A stretch of 25,606 nucleotides of DNA from an uncultured Asticcacaulis sp. (GCA_946482045.1 CAMLPZ010000022.1:1-25606); one strand, 5' to 3'. Shown: positions 15,078 to 22,851, numbered from the stretch's first letter. Notes: a model not told the origin generated them from the sequence alone. Program-made: numbers and translations.

Positions 15078-15268
15078 TGGCGTCGCCGGGCAAGAAGTCC
15101 TTCCTGCTCCGGGTGCCTCCCGAACTGATGGAGGCGGTCGAGCGACTGGCCGCCTCCGAACTGCGCTCGACCAACTCGCAACTCGAGGTGCTGATCCGCG
15201 AAGCCTTGGCCAAGCGTGGTATCAGGATGGATATCGTCAGGCGTGGGCGCGAAGATGACGAGGACTGA
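15077..15268 (+). CDS. Arc-type ribbon-helix-helix DNA-binding protein
   Basis: A 63-residue protein with the MetJ/Arc/CopG layout: a basic N-terminus, the beta-strand KSFLLRVPPELM, then helix A (EAVERLAASE) and helix B (TNSQLEVLIREALAKRG), with a charged tail ending in REDDED. Such proteins bind DNA as dimers through the paired beta-strands. The start at 15077 is fixed by the TAATG overlap with the SPFH stop, which implies co-translation. SPFH followed by an Arc-like gene is an arrangement I recall from other alphaproteobacteria but cannot verify here. Auto-repression at the palindrome in the operon promoter is a reasonable guess; a non-regulatory role is also possible. Confidence 0.85.
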   Translation: MASPGKKSFLLRVPPELMEAVERLAASELRSTNSQLEVLIREALAKRGIRMDIVRRGREDDED

Positions 15269-15347
15269 ACCGTTAACGCGCCGATCACGAAATAATCACG
15301 TACTTGTGATTTTGCCGTGAAAATGACGTGATCTCAGCGCGACATGT

Positions 15348-15375
15348 CGAGGCAGGCCGATTGGGGCCTGCCTCG
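15348..15375 (+). terminator. 11-bp hairpin at the end of the SPFH/RHH operon
   Basis: CGAGGCAGGCC (15348-15358) and GGCCTGCCTCG (15365-15375) form a perfect stem with a 6-nt loop. No T-run follows (TCAAATGG), so termination is uncertain. It lies 80 bp after the RHH stop and 19 bp before the ATG of the next gene (15394), so it could also act as a leader structure there. Confidence 0.45.
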
Positions 15376-15413
15376 TCAAATGGGAGAGAGACCATGTCGC
15401 GTCGGTATTCCGT

Positions 15414-16268
15414 GTGTGTTGCCCTGGCTATATTGTGTGTCTGGCGGCCTGTTCGCCAAAAGCGGCCGAGGAGGTCGCCTTACAAGAGGAGGCCGCGCCG
15501 GCGGTCGAGGCCGTTACCGATACGGCGGGACGCCCCGCCCGCGTCGACCCGGCCAGCCTGCCGCAACTGGCCTACGACTACCGGTTCGACCTGAGCGCAC
15601 CTGACAAACAGCTGAACGCTATGGTGGAGGGGCATCAGGAAGCCTGTTCGGTCGCAGGCCCGGCATCTTGCCAAATACTGTCGCTCGATACAGATCGCGG
15701 CCAGGTTGGTATCGAGGAGCGTCATACGCTTGTCCTTCGCGCGACGCCGCAATGGATTGGCCTGTTCCGCAAAACCCTTGCCAACGAACTGAAGGCCATC
15801 GGAGGCAAGATCGAACGCCAGACGATCGCCACGGACGACCTCAGCCTGTCGATCATCGACCAGGAGGCGCATATCAATAATCAGGTGGCGCTGCGCGACA
15901 ATCTCCAGGCGACGTTGCGCACGCACAAGGGCAAGATGTCCGAGGTCATTGACCTGAAGCAGGAACTGGCTTCGATCCAGTCCGAGATCGACGCGGCGCG
16001 CACGGCCGTCGCCACCATGAAGAAGCGCGTGGCCATGTCGAAACTGACCCTGACCTATACAACGGGAACGGCGGCGGCCTCGCGCGGCACCTTGGCGCCC
16101 CTGACGGCGGCTGTCAGCGGTATCGGTCCGAACTTCGTGTCGGTTCTGACGGTAATGATCACCGTATTCAGCTATTTGGCGCCGCTGGGGCTGGTGATCG
16201 TGCCGCTCGTCTGGTGGCTGCGCCGCTTGCGCAAACACGCTAAGGCGCGGACGGCCGAGTTGACCTGA
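15414..16268 (+). CDS. DUF4349 domain lipoprotein, signal peptide apparently frameshifted
   Basis: The in-frame product (GTG at 15414) has the DUF4349 layout. After an Ala/Glu-rich stretch come IEERHTLVLRATPQWI and LANELKAIGGKIERQTIATDDLS. A coiled-coil helical pair follows (LRDNLQATLRTHKGKMSEVIDLKQELASI, quoted in parts: about residues 160-190), then SKLTLTYTT and a C-terminal membrane segment (about 245-270) with a basic tail. The likely true start is ATG 15394, preceded by GGGAGAGAG, giving MSRRYSVCVALAIL in another frame. The lipobox CLAAC is read only in the GTG frame. One extra GT in the tract 15435-15440 explains the break. It follows the RHH operon on the same strand and converges on exbD2. 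Confidence 0.78.
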   Translation: MCCPGYIVCLAACSPKAAEEVALQEEAAPAVEAVTDTAGRPARVDPASLPQLAYDYRFDLSAPDKQLNAMVEGHQEACSVAGPASCQILSLDTDRGQVGIEERHTLVLRATPQWIGLFRKTLANELKAIGGKIERQTIATDDLSLSIIDQEAHINNQVALRDNLQATLRTHKGKMSEVIDLKQELASIQSEIDAARTAVATMKKRVAMSKLTLTYTTGTAAASRGTLAPLTAAVSGIGPNFVSVLTVMITVFSYLAPLGLVIVPLVWWLRRLRKHAKARTAELT

Positions 16269-16274
16269 CTGACA

Positions 16275-16307
16275 ACAAAAACCCCGGCAGGATAACCTGC
16301 CGGGGTT
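16275..16307 (-). terminator. Rho-independent terminator of exbD copy 2
   Basis: AACCCCGGCAGG (16280-16291) and CCTGCCGGGGTT (16296-16307) make a 12-bp stem with a 4-nt loop. On the minus strand it is followed by a TTTTTGTTG-like tail. It lies 25 bp past the exbD2 stop and 12 bp past the convergent DUF4349 stop, and may act on both strands. Confidence 0.9.
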
Positions 16308-16331
16308 CTGAATTCCGTAGTCCGGAGATAC

Positions 16332-16766
16332 TTAGTCAAGATCTTCGTTGATCAGGCCGACCTTGGTGAAGCCGTTTTGCTGGAGCGTGTTCAGCACCTT
16401 CACGAAATCGCCGTATTCGATGTTCTTGTCGCCGCGGATCAGGACACGCTCTTCATAAGGCGTCGGCGATTGCAAAGCGGCCAGGACGGCGTCCGGCAGT
16501 TGTTCGAGGGCAACCTTGGTGGGGCCGACATAGATGTCTTCCGGGCCCATGACCGAAATGAAGATCGGATCCTTCTTCTTTTCCGCTGTGGGGGGCGCCT
16601 TCGCCGGCGGCAGGTCGAGCTTGATCGACACGGTCGCGGTCGGGATGGACACCATGAAGATGATGAGGAGCACGAGCATGACGTCGACGAACGGCGTCAC
16701 GTTGATGTCCGAATTCTGCTGAACGGTATAACGACCGCCACCACCACCGCCGAGCTTAGCGCCCAT
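16332..16766 (-). CDS. exbD: ExbD/TolR-family biopolymer transporter, copy 2
   Basis: A 144-residue inner-membrane protein and close paralog of the one at 13408-13836. A Gly-rich N-terminus leads to YTVQQNSDINVTPFVDVMLV with the conserved Asp28, one membrane helix, then a longer Pro/Ala/Lys linker (PPAKAPPTAEKKKDP). The periplasmic domain includes FISVMGPEDIYV and ERVLIRGDKNIEYGDF and ends NGFTKVGLINEDLD. The start at 16766 has AGGGAG about 7 nt upstream on the minus strand. No exbB is adjacent, so it presumably works with an ExbB encoded elsewhere. A candidate promoter (TTGTGT-17-CATAAT) and a leader stem-loop shared with copy 1 lie upstream. Confidence 0.94.
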   Translation of the reverse strand: MGAKLGGGGGGRYTVQQNSDINVTPFVDVMLVLLIIFMVSIPTATVSIKLDLPPAKAPPTAEKKKDPIFISVMGPEDIYVGPTKVALEQLPDAVLAALQSPTPYEERVLIRGDKNIEYGDFVKVLNTLQQNGFTKVGLINEDLD

Positions 16767-16793
16767 ATGTCAACTCCCTCTGAGACGCCTAAG

Positions 16794-16812
16794 GCCTGCG
16801 TCGGGTGCAGGC
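16794..16812 (-). promoter_or_regulatory. Conserved leader stem-loop upstream of exbD copy 2
   Basis: GCCTGC (16794-16799) pairs with GCAGGC (16807-16812) around GTCGGGT, the same 7-nt loop as upstream of copy 1. It lies 28-46 nt upstream of the start codon, the identical distance. If the promoter at 16824-16852 is right, the hairpin is almost at the 5' end of the mRNA. Confidence 0.65.
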
Positions 16813-16823
16813 GGCGTTAAGAA

Positions 16824-16852
16824 ATTATGCCATCGGCCATAGGGACACACAA
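16824..16852 (-). promoter_or_regulatory. Candidate promoter of exbD copy 2
   Basis: On the minus strand TTGTGT (16847-16852) and CATAAT (16824-16829) are 17 bp apart. The expected start site is near 16817, giving a leader of about 50 nt that begins just before the conserved hairpin. The rest of the gap up to 16984 is AT-richer and shows no gene. Confidence 0.45.
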
Positions 16853-16984
16853 CAAATCGCATCCTTACAAAACCGTTAGGAACGATTTAGGCCAAATCCC
16901 CGCCCGTTGTAAAGGCTAAAGCCGGTGAAAAGCAGCCATAAGGGATAGAGATTAAGATATTTCAAAAAGCCGTCGTGAAACGAC

Positions 16985-17017
16985 ACCGCGCGGCAGGCGA
17001 GTTGCCGGCCGCGCGGT
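16985..17017 (-). terminator. GC-rich hairpin, probable folE terminator
   Basis: ACCGCGCGGC (16985-16994) and GCCGCGCGGT (17008-17017) form a 10-bp stem. On the minus strand it is followed by GTCGTTTC, a weak U-rich tail, 31 bp past the folE stop. The GC-rich stem supports termination although the tail is poor. Confidence 0.6.
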
Positions 17018-17047
17018 CGCGTCAAAGATGTGGCCGGCTCCGCTGGC

Positions 17048-17689
17048 CTACTTCTGCGCCAGCTTGAGGAATCGGTCCTGAAGGGCAGCGTCAGTCTTGA
17101 AGACGCCTGTAAAGCGCGTGGTGACTGTCGTGACGTGCTTGTGGTGGACGCCGCGCGTCGACATGCACTGGTGTTCGGCATCGATCAGGACGGCCACGCC
17201 CAGCGGCGCCAGCGACGTTTCGATGGCGTCGGCGATCTGCTTCGTCATCGTTTCCTGCGTCTGGAGACGCTTGGCGAAAATTTCCACGACGCGGGCGATC
17301 TTGGAGATGCCGACCACCTTGTCGGTCGGCATATAGGCGACGTACGCCTTGCCGAGGAAAGGCGCCATGTGGTGTTCGCAGTGTGATTCGACATCGATCT
17401 CGCGCAGCAGGACCATGTCGTCATATCCCTGGACATCCTCGAAGGTTCGCGACAGTTCCTTGGCCGGATCGGCCGTATAGCCCTGGAACCACTCGTCATA
17501 GGCTTCGACGACGCGCTTGGGCGTATCGAGCAGGCCTTCGCGGTCCGGATTGTCGCCCGCCCAGGCCAGAAGCGTGCGCACGGCGGCCATGGCTTCTTCC
17601 TTGCTGGGGCGGTTGGTGAAGGTGGTGATGCTCTTCGGACGCGAGCTGTTGAGCAGATTTTCTGCCGAGACCGGATCGAGGCTGTCCAT
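17048..17689 (-). CDS. folE: GTP cyclohydrolase I FolE
   Basis: FolE turns GTP into 7,8-dihydroneopterin triphosphate, the entry to folate (and queuosine) synthesis; it is a zinc-dependent cytoplasmic decamer. The 213-residue protein shows [20 protein letters not shown], the zinc and active-site motif [37 protein letters not shown] and [11 protein letters not shown] with the second zinc cysteine, so this is the canonical type IA enzyme. The start at 17689 gives a normal N-terminus (MDSLDPVS); an ATG at 17764 would add 25 Arg-rich residues that include a hairpin sequence and is not favoured. It is divergent from cysS across 230 bp. Confidence 0.96.
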   Translation of the reverse strand: MDSLDPVSAENLLNSSRPKSITTFTNRPSKEEAMAAVRTLLAWAGDNPDREGLLDTPKRVVEAYDEWFQGYTADPAKELSRTFEDVQGYDDMVLLREIDVESHCEHHMAPFLGKAYVAYMPTDKVVGISKIARVVEIFAKRLQTQETMTKQIADAIETSLAPLGVAVLIDAEHQCMSTRGVHHKHVTTVTTRFTGVFKTDAALQDRFLKLAQK

Positions 17690-17723
17690 ATTCAATCTAT
17701 AATCCCCTGAGGGCCGAGTAGCG

Positions 17724-17741
17724 CCGGAACGACGGTTCCGG
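17724..17741 (-). promoter_or_regulatory. 7-bp leader hairpin upstream of folE
   Basis: CCGGAAC (17724-17730) and GTTCCGG (17735-17741) form a perfect stem with a 4-nt loop, 35-52 bp upstream of the folE start. It could be a leader hairpin or an operator dyad. The remainder of the folE-cysS gap (17742-17919) shows nothing else I can name. Confidence 0.4.
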
Positions 17742-17919
17742 AAATGACGCGTGGCATCCCTCATGTACTAACAGTCATGCCCCAGGCTTTTGCCGGAAGC
17801 TGACAGCATTTGCATACGCCCGGCGCAATTTGGATTATCGCGCGTAAACATAAACGTGGTGCAAAGACCTGACGGCGTCTATATGGGACGATACCCGGTC
17901 ATTACAACCAAATTTCCAG

Positions 17920-19317
17920 ATGAAACTGCATATTCACGACACGCTGACGCGCGAAAAGGTCGAATTCATTCCTCAGGACCCGTCGCGGGTGACCCTGTAT
18001 GTCTGTGGTCCGACGGTCTATTCCTACGCCCATATCGGCAATGCGCGCCCGGTCGTCGTGTTCGACGTGCTGTTCCGTCTGCTGCGCCAGCTCTATGGCC
18101 AGGACCACGTCGTCTATGCCCGCAACATCACCGACGTTGACGACAAGATCAACAAGGCGGCGATGGAGCAGGGCGTCGAGATTGACGTCATCACCAACCG
18201 CTTTGCCGACATATATAATGAGGACATGGCGACCCTGGGTGCACTCAGGCCGACGCTGGAGCCGCGCGTCACGCGCAACATGGACGCCATCGTCAGGCAG
18301 ATCAGCGACATTGTTAATAATGGCCACGCCTATGCCGCCGAAGGCCATGTCCTGTTCGACGTTGAGTCGTTCAGGGACTATGGCAAGCTGTCCAACCGTT
18401 CGCTCGATGATATGATCGCCGGCGCCCGCGTCGACGTTGCGCCGTACAAGCGAAATCCGCAGGACTTTGTCCTGTGGAAGCCGTCAAAACCGGGCGAGCC
18501 GGTTTGGGACAGCCCGTGGGGGCCTGGGCGTCCCGGCTGGCATATCGAATGCTCGGCCATGATCGCGGCCAATCTGGGCCTGCCGATCGATATCCACGGC
18601 GGCGGCCACGACCTGATCTTCCCGCACCACGAAAACGAGATCGCGCAAGGCCTGTGCGCGCAGCACAGCCATGGCCACGACGTGCAATACGCCCGCTACT
18701 GGATGCATAACGGCTTCCTGACAATGGACGCCGAGAAGATGTCCAAGAGCCTGGGTAATGTGAAGCTGGTTCACGAACTGATCAAGGAGGTACCGGGCGA
18801 GGTCATCCGTCTGGCGTTGTTATCGGCGCACTATCGCGGCCCGCTTGACTGGACCGGCGACCTGATCGGCCAGACGCGGGCGCGCCTCGACGGGCTCTAC
18901 GGCGCGCTACGCAAGGTGAAGGATCTGCCGGTGGTGGACGCGAACGTGTCCGTAGCCGTACTTGAGGCCCTGTGTGACGACCTGAATACACCGCGCGCCC
19001 TGGCCGAACTGTCGAGCCTGGCGCGCGACATCGAGACCGCCGGTGACGACGCCGCGCGCACGGCGGCCAAGGCGGCGCTGCTGGCGGCCGGCCGGGTGCT
19101 GGGTTTGCTTCAGGCCGACGCCGATGCGTGGTTCAAGGCTGGCGCCGGTGACGACCTGACGGCTCAGGTTGAAGGCTTGCTTAGCGAACGCACGGCGGCG
19201 CGCGCCGCCAAGAACTGGCCCGAGGCAGACCGTATCCGCAAGGCGCTCGATGAACTGGGAGTTGAGGTGATGGATAGCCCGTCCGGCCCGACATGGAAAC
19301 TGAAGGTGGGGGCGTAG
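17920..19317 (+). CDS. cysS: Cysteinyl-tRNA synthetase CysS
   Basis: A class I aminoacyl-tRNA synthetase that charges tRNA-Cys. The 465-residue protein has the zinc-binding Cys29 in YVCGPTVYSYAHIGNARP with the HIGH-type motif HIGN. NITDVDDKINKAA comes next, then PGWHIECSAM and DIHGGGHDLIFPHHENEIAQ with further zinc ligands, the KMSKSLGN loop, and the C-terminal anticodon-binding region (ERTAARAAKNWPEADRIRKALDELG). The start at 17920 matches the family N-terminus; the ribosome site is weak. Its stop is directly followed by the ATG of the SRPBCC gene with no gap, so the two are probably co-translated. Confidence 0.97.
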   Translation: MKLHIHDTLTREKVEFIPQDPSRVTLYVCGPTVYSYAHIGNARPVVVFDVLFRLLRQLYGQDHVVYARNITDVDDKINKAAMEQGVEIDVITNRFADIYNEDMATLGALRPTLEPRVTRNMDAIVRQISDIVNNGHAYAAEGHVLFDVESFRDYGKLSNRSLDDMIAGARVDVAPYKRNPQDFVLWKPSKPGEPVWDSPWGPGRPGWHIECSAMIAANLGLPIDIHGGGHDLIFPHHENEIAQGLCAQHSHGHDVQYARYWMHNGFLTMDAEKMSKSLGNVKLVHELIKEVPGEVIRLALLSAHYRGPLDWTGDLIGQTRARLDGLYGALRKVKDLPVVDANVSVAVLEALCDDLNTPRALAELSSLARDIETAGDDAARTAAKAALLAAGRVLGLLQADADAWFKAGAGDDLTAQVEGLLSERTAARAAKNWPEADRIRKALDELGVEVMDSPSGPTWKLKVGA

Positions 19318-19875
19318 ATGTCTTATAAAATCGAATACCGTATCGGCGTCGCGGCGCCCGTAGACGATGTCTATGACGCCATCGCCGATATTGAAAAGTG
19401 GCCCGAGTGGAGCCCGATCCACAAGAAGGCCTCGGGCCAGTTGAGCTTTGGGGCGCCGATCGCCTTGGAAGAATATTATGAGGGCCTCGGCACGTGGGAA
19501 ATCACGGGGGCATTGGCCGACTGGCAGCCGTTGTCGCATATCCATATCGTCGTCCCCAAGAAGTTTTATGAAGGCCGGCTGATCCGCTATTTCGAGATGG
19601 ATGCGCTGTCCGAAGCGGGTTCGTCCTTCTCCGTCGGCGCTCTGTTCAGCGGCTTCCTGTCGGAGCGCGAAGGCCGCCGCTATAGTAAGTTCCTGAAGGT
19701 TGGCTTTGAACGTTTCGCTGAGGCCGTCAAGGCAAGGGCCGAGCAGGCCTATGCCGAGGCGCCGGTCAAGCGCCGGGCCCACCTGCCGCCGCCCGAACCC
19801 AAGAAGCCCAATCTGGGCCCGCCGCCGCGCGCGGTGGAAATGCCGCATATGTGGGGCCGCAAAAAGCAGAAGTAG
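19318..19875 (+). CDS. SRPBCC (START/Bet v1-like) family protein
   Basis: A 185-residue protein. The first 145 residues fit the SRPBCC fold, with YRIGVAAPVDDVYDAIADIEKWPEWSP at the start, a run of beta-strands including SHIHIVVPKKFYEGRLIRYFEM, and a C-terminal helix SKFLKVGFERFAEAVKARAEQ. This fold binds hydrophobic ligands in many families; no ligand or reaction can be assigned. The last 40 residues are a Pro/Lys/Arg-rich, probably disordered tail (LPPPEPKKPNLGPPPRA, ending GRKKQK). Its ATG follows the cysS stop directly. Tail composition suggests contact with nucleic acid or acidic surfaces, which is speculation. Confidence 0.82.
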   Translation: MSYKIEYRIGVAAPVDDVYDAIADIEKWPEWSPIHKKASGQLSFGAPIALEEYYEGLGTWEITGALADWQPLSHIHIVVPKKFYEGRLIRYFEMDALSEAGSSFSVGALFSGFLSEREGRRYSKFLKVGFERFAEAVKARAEQAYAEAPVKRRAHLPPPEPKKPNLGPPPRAVEMPHMWGRKKQK

Positions 19876-19906
19876 TATTTCTGCCGGACGCGCCTATCTA
19901 TCGACC

Positions 19907-20344
19907 ATGATCGACGAACTTTATTCCCGCGAAATCCTGCGTCGGACGACCCAGCTCCAGCACGTCGGCCGGCTTGACGATCCGCACGGATCGGCCGACG
20001 GCGTCGCCAGGCTGTGCGGATCGACCGTACATGTCGAGGTCCGGCTCGATGGCGATGCGGTCAGCGACTTCGCCATGGAAGTCCAGGCCTGCGCACTGGG
20101 GCAGGCGGCAGCAGCTATCCTGTCCCAGCATGTCGTCGGTGCCCCGGTCGCGGATGTGTTCGCGGCGCGTGATGCCCTTCGTGCCGTGCTGAAAGGGCAG
20201 GCGGTAGTCTTTCCGGAACGTTTCGCCGACCTGAACATTCTCAGCGGCGTGAAGGATTATCCGGCGCGGCACGCCTCGACCCTGCTGGCGCTGGAGGCAA
20301 CCTGTGAGGCGATCAGTCGCGCAGATGCGCGATTTGTCGCCTGA
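19907..20344 (+). CDS. NifU/IscU N-terminal-like Fe-S scaffold family protein
   Basis: A 145-residue single-domain protein with the NifU_N/IscU layout. It starts YSREILRRT, has ARLCGSTVHVEVRLDGD with Cys37, EVQACALGQAAAAILS with Cys62, and the C-terminal DYPARHASTLLALEATCEAI. In IscU the third cluster-binding cysteine lies about where Ser124 is here (RHAS against RxxC), though Cys133 is nearby. This protein may therefore bind clusters differently or not at all. The ATG at 19907 gives the family N-terminus. No isc or suf genes are nearby; it sits next to yidD and thrS, a neighbourhood I recall from other alphaproteobacteria. Confidence 0.82.
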   Translation: MIDELYSREILRRTTQLQHVGRLDDPHGSADGVARLCGSTVHVEVRLDGDAVSDFAMEVQACALGQAAAAILSQHVVGAPVADVFAARDALRAVLKGQAVVFPERFADLNILSGVKDYPARHASTLLALEATCEAISRADARFVA

Positions 20345-20405
20345 TCCCGGGTTTGTCCGAAGTGCGGCGATTTGGTCACGGACGTAACTGAAATAATTCC
20401 GAAAC

Positions 20406-20446
20406 GGCAAGTGACTTGCCAAACAGTTGAATCTGCGATCTATGCT
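20406..20446 (+). promoter_or_regulatory. Candidate promoter with dyad upstream of yidD
   Basis: GGCAAGTGACTTGCC (20406-20420) is a perfect 6-bp dyad with a 3-nt centre. It overlaps a -35-like TTGCCA (20417-20422), followed after 18 bp by TATGCT (20441-20446). The resulting transcript would carry yidD and probably thrS. A small hairpin ACGCC-TGCC-GGCGT (20473-20486) would then lie in the leader. Confidence 0.4.
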
Positions 20447-20504
20447 GCATGTGCGAAGCGGAGCCGTGCTTGACGCCTGCCGGCGTTTCATGATTTGAGA
20501 CGCG

Positions 20505-20750
20505 ATGGCTGCTTTGTACGAAAAGTGTGTGCGCGGGGCCCTGCGGGCCTACAAGCTGACCCTTTCGCCGTATATCGGCCAGGCATGCCGTTTCCGGCCT
20601 ACCTGTTCGGAGTATATGGCTGACGCGCTTATCAAACATGGCCCGCTGTCGGGGTCATGGATGGGCGTAAAGCGAATTTGCCGGTGCCGTCCCGGGGGCG
20701 GTTTCGGTTACGATCCAGTTCCGCCGAAAGACGCGGGACATAAGGGCTGA
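20505..20750 (+). CDS. yidD: Membrane protein insertion efficiency factor YidD
   Basis: An 81-residue protein with the complete YidD signature: LTLSPYIGQACRFRPTCSEYM, then ADALIKHGPLSGSWMGVKRICRC, and GGGFGYDPVPP. YidD is a small inner-membrane-associated protein that assists YidC-dependent membrane insertion. In many bacteria it lies beside rnpA and yidC, but here it lies between an IscU-like gene and thrS. The three conserved cysteines (CRF, TCSEY, RC) are all present. The start is the ATG at 20505; the ribosome site is poor (GAGACGCG). Confidence 0.95.
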   Translation: MAALYEKCVRGALRAYKLTLSPYIGQACRFRPTCSEYMADALIKHGPLSGSWMGVKRICRCRPGGGFGYDPVPPKDAGHKG

Positions 20751-20836
20751 AAACGCCGTCGCGTCATCAGCCACCACTGCCTGAGCGATGAAGCCTGCGG
20801 TAAGGGCTACAGGTCGCCAATGAAAGATTATAGACT

Positions 20837-22837
20837 ATGTCGGCTTCTGGTATGATCGACCTGACCTTTCCCGATGGCGCGGTGCGCGCCTTTGAGACAG
20901 GAACAACCGGTCGGGCGGTGGCCGAGAGTCTATCTAAGTCATTGGTGAAGAAGGCCGTCTTGATCAAGCTCGACGGCGAACTGCTCGATCTCGACCGACC
21001 GCTGGAGATGGGCGGAAAACTCGAAATCCTGACGCGCGAGGCGCCCGAGGCGCTGGAGATCATCCGTCACGACGCCGCCCACATCCTGGCCGAGGCCGTG
21101 CAGGAACTGTTCCCGGGCACGCAGGTCACTATCGGCCCGGCGATCGAGGACGGTTTCTATTACGACTTCGCCCGCGATGAGCCGTTCAGCCTGGATGACT
21201 TGCCCAAGATCGAGGCCAAGATGCGCGAGATCGTCGACCGCGACGAGAAGATCGTGCGCGAGGTCTGGGACCGCAACGATGCCATCAGGCACTTCGAAGA
21301 GATCGGCGAAAGCTACAAGGCCGAGATCATCCGCGACCTGCCGGGCACCGAAACCATCACTGTCTACCGTCACGGCGATAAATGGAAGGACTTGTGCCGC
21401 GGGCCGCACCTGCCATCGTCGAAGTTCACCGGTAAGGCGTTCAAGCTGACCAAACTGGCTGGTGCCTACTGGCGTGGCGATCACCGCAACGCCCAGCTTC
21501 AACGCATCTACGGCACCGCCTGGACGACGGAGGCGGAGTTGGAAGCCTATGTCACGCGTCTGGAAGAAGCGGAGAAGCGCGACCACCGCAAGCTGGGCCG
21601 CCTGATGGACCTGTTCCACATGCAGGAAGAGGGCCGGGGAATGGTCTTCTGGCATCCCAAGGGATGGCAGCTGTGGCGCACGCTCGAAGCCTATATGCGC
21701 CGCCGTCTCGACGCCGCCGGCTATGTCGAGGTCAAGACGCCGCAGGTTCTGGACCGCTCTTTCTGGGAAAAGTCCGGGCACTGGGACAAGTATCGCCCCA
21801 ACATGTTCGTCTGTGAGACCGTCGAGGGCGAAACCCTGTCGCTGAAGCCGATGAACTGCCCGGGCCACGTCCAAATCTTCAATGTGGGCCTGCGTTCCTA
21901 TCGCGAATTGCCGATTCGCATGGCCGAGTTCGGCGCCTGTCACCGTTATGAGCCATCGGGGTCGCTGCACGGCCTGATGCGCGTGCGCGGCTTCACACAG
22001 GACGACGCCCACATCTTCTGCCGCGAGGACCAGATCGTCGACGAGACGGCGCGCTTTGTGCGCTTGACGAAAACGATCCACGGCGACCTGGGTATGGAAA
22101 CGGCGCGCATCAACCTGGCGACGCGCCCCGAGACGCGCGCGGGCAGCGACGACTTCTGGGATAAGGCCGAAGGTATGCTGGCCGAAGCCGCCAAGCAGGC
22201 CGGCGTCGAGCCGGTCATTGCCGAGGGTGACGGCGCCTTCTATGCGCCCAAGCTCGACTTTATCGTCAAGGACGCCATTGGCCGCGAATGGACGTGTGGC
22301 ACGCTGCAGCTCGACTACGTCCTGCCGGAACGTCTCGGCGCCGAATATGTTGCCGAAGACGGTTCGCGCCAGCGGCCGGTCATGCTTCATCGCGCCATAC
22401 TGGGGTCGTTTGAGCGCTTCATCGGCATCATGATCGAAAACTATGGTGGAAAGTTCCCGCTGTGGCTGTCTCCGGTGCAGGTTGTCGTTGCGCCGATCAC
22501 GTCGGACGCTAATGATTATGCCGAAAAAGTCGCCGCGGAATTCCGCGCGCGTGGCCTGCGCGTCGAAACGGATTTGCGTAATGAGAAAATCAACTATAAG
22601 GTGCGGGAGCACTCGGTAAAGAAGGTTCCGGTGATTGCGGTCGTTGGCCGCAAGGAAGCCGAAACCGGCGAAGTGGCGCTGCGATTCCTAGGGGGAGAGG
22701 GGCAAACCACATTGAATCTTTATGAGGCGGCGGAGCGTTTACACAACGACGCCTTGCCACCGGATTTGCGTAGCGACGCCGAAGTGTCGCAGTATTTGCG
22801 TACCGAGGAGTCTGCTGCTTTAGAACCTATGGCATAG
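20837..22837 (+). CDS. thrS: Threonyl-tRNA synthetase ThrS
   Basis: A class II synthetase that charges tRNA-Thr. The 666-residue protein begins with a TGS domain ([20 protein letters not shown] to about 65), followed by the editing domain with [18 protein letters not shown], the zinc-type HxxxH of the SAD fold, and GPHLPSS. The catalytic core carries [13 protein letters not shown] with the active-site zinc cysteine, [32 protein letters not shown] (motif 2, split about residues 372-403) and [17 protein letters not shown] (motif 3). The anticodon domain ends near [15 protein letters not shown]. About 30 acidic residues extend past it. No T-box or leader attenuator was seen in the 86-bp gap upstream. 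Confidence 0.97.
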   Translation: MSASGMIDLTFPDGAVRAFETGTTGRAVAESLSKSLVKKAVLIKLDGELLDLDRPLEMGGKLEILTREAPEALEIIRHDAAHILAEAVQELFPGTQVTIGPAIEDGFYYDFARDEPFSLDDLPKIEAKMREIVDRDEKIVREVWDRNDAIRHFEEIGESYKAEIIRDLPGTETITVYRHGDKWKDLCRGPHLPSSKFTGKAFKLTKLAGAYWRGDHRNAQLQRIYGTAWTTEAELEAYVTRLEEAEKRDHRKLGRLMDLFHMQEEGRGMVFWHPKGWQLWRTLEAYMRRRLDAAGYVEVKTPQVLDRSFWEKSGHWDKYRPNMFVCETVEGETLSLKPMNCPGHVQIFNVGLRSYRELPIRMAEFGACHRYEPSGSLHGLMRVRGFTQDDAHIFCREDQIVDETARFVRLTKTIHGDLGMETARINLATRPETRAGSDDFWDKAEGMLAEAAKQAGVEPVIAEGDGAFYAPKLDFIVKDAIGREWTCGTLQLDYVLPERLGAEYVAEDGSRQRPVMLHRAILGSFERFIGIMIENYGGKFPLWLSPVQVVVAPITSDANDYAEKVAAEFRARGLRVETDLRNEKINYKVREHSVKKVPVIAVVGRKEAETGEVALRFLGGEGQTTLNLYEAAERLHNDALPPDLRSDAEVSQYLRTEESAALEPMA

Positions 22838-22851
22838 GGGGGAGCCTTGTC

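Noticed and set aside
17690..17764. N-terminal extension of FolE starting at ATG 17764.
   Set aside because: The added 25 residues are Arg-rich, cover a perfect hairpin and do not resemble FolE. A start at 17689 gives the normal length.
20751..20836. Possible leader attenuator or T-box upstream of thrS.
   Set aside because: No T-box sequence, threonine-rich leader peptide or terminator hairpin is visible, and T-boxes are not expected in alphaproteobacteria.
20939..22612. Very long open frame (over 550 codons) on the minus strand opposite thrS.
   Set aside because: ThrS is complete and canonical on the plus strand. The antisense frame has biased composition typical of GC-rich third-position mirroring and no family motif.
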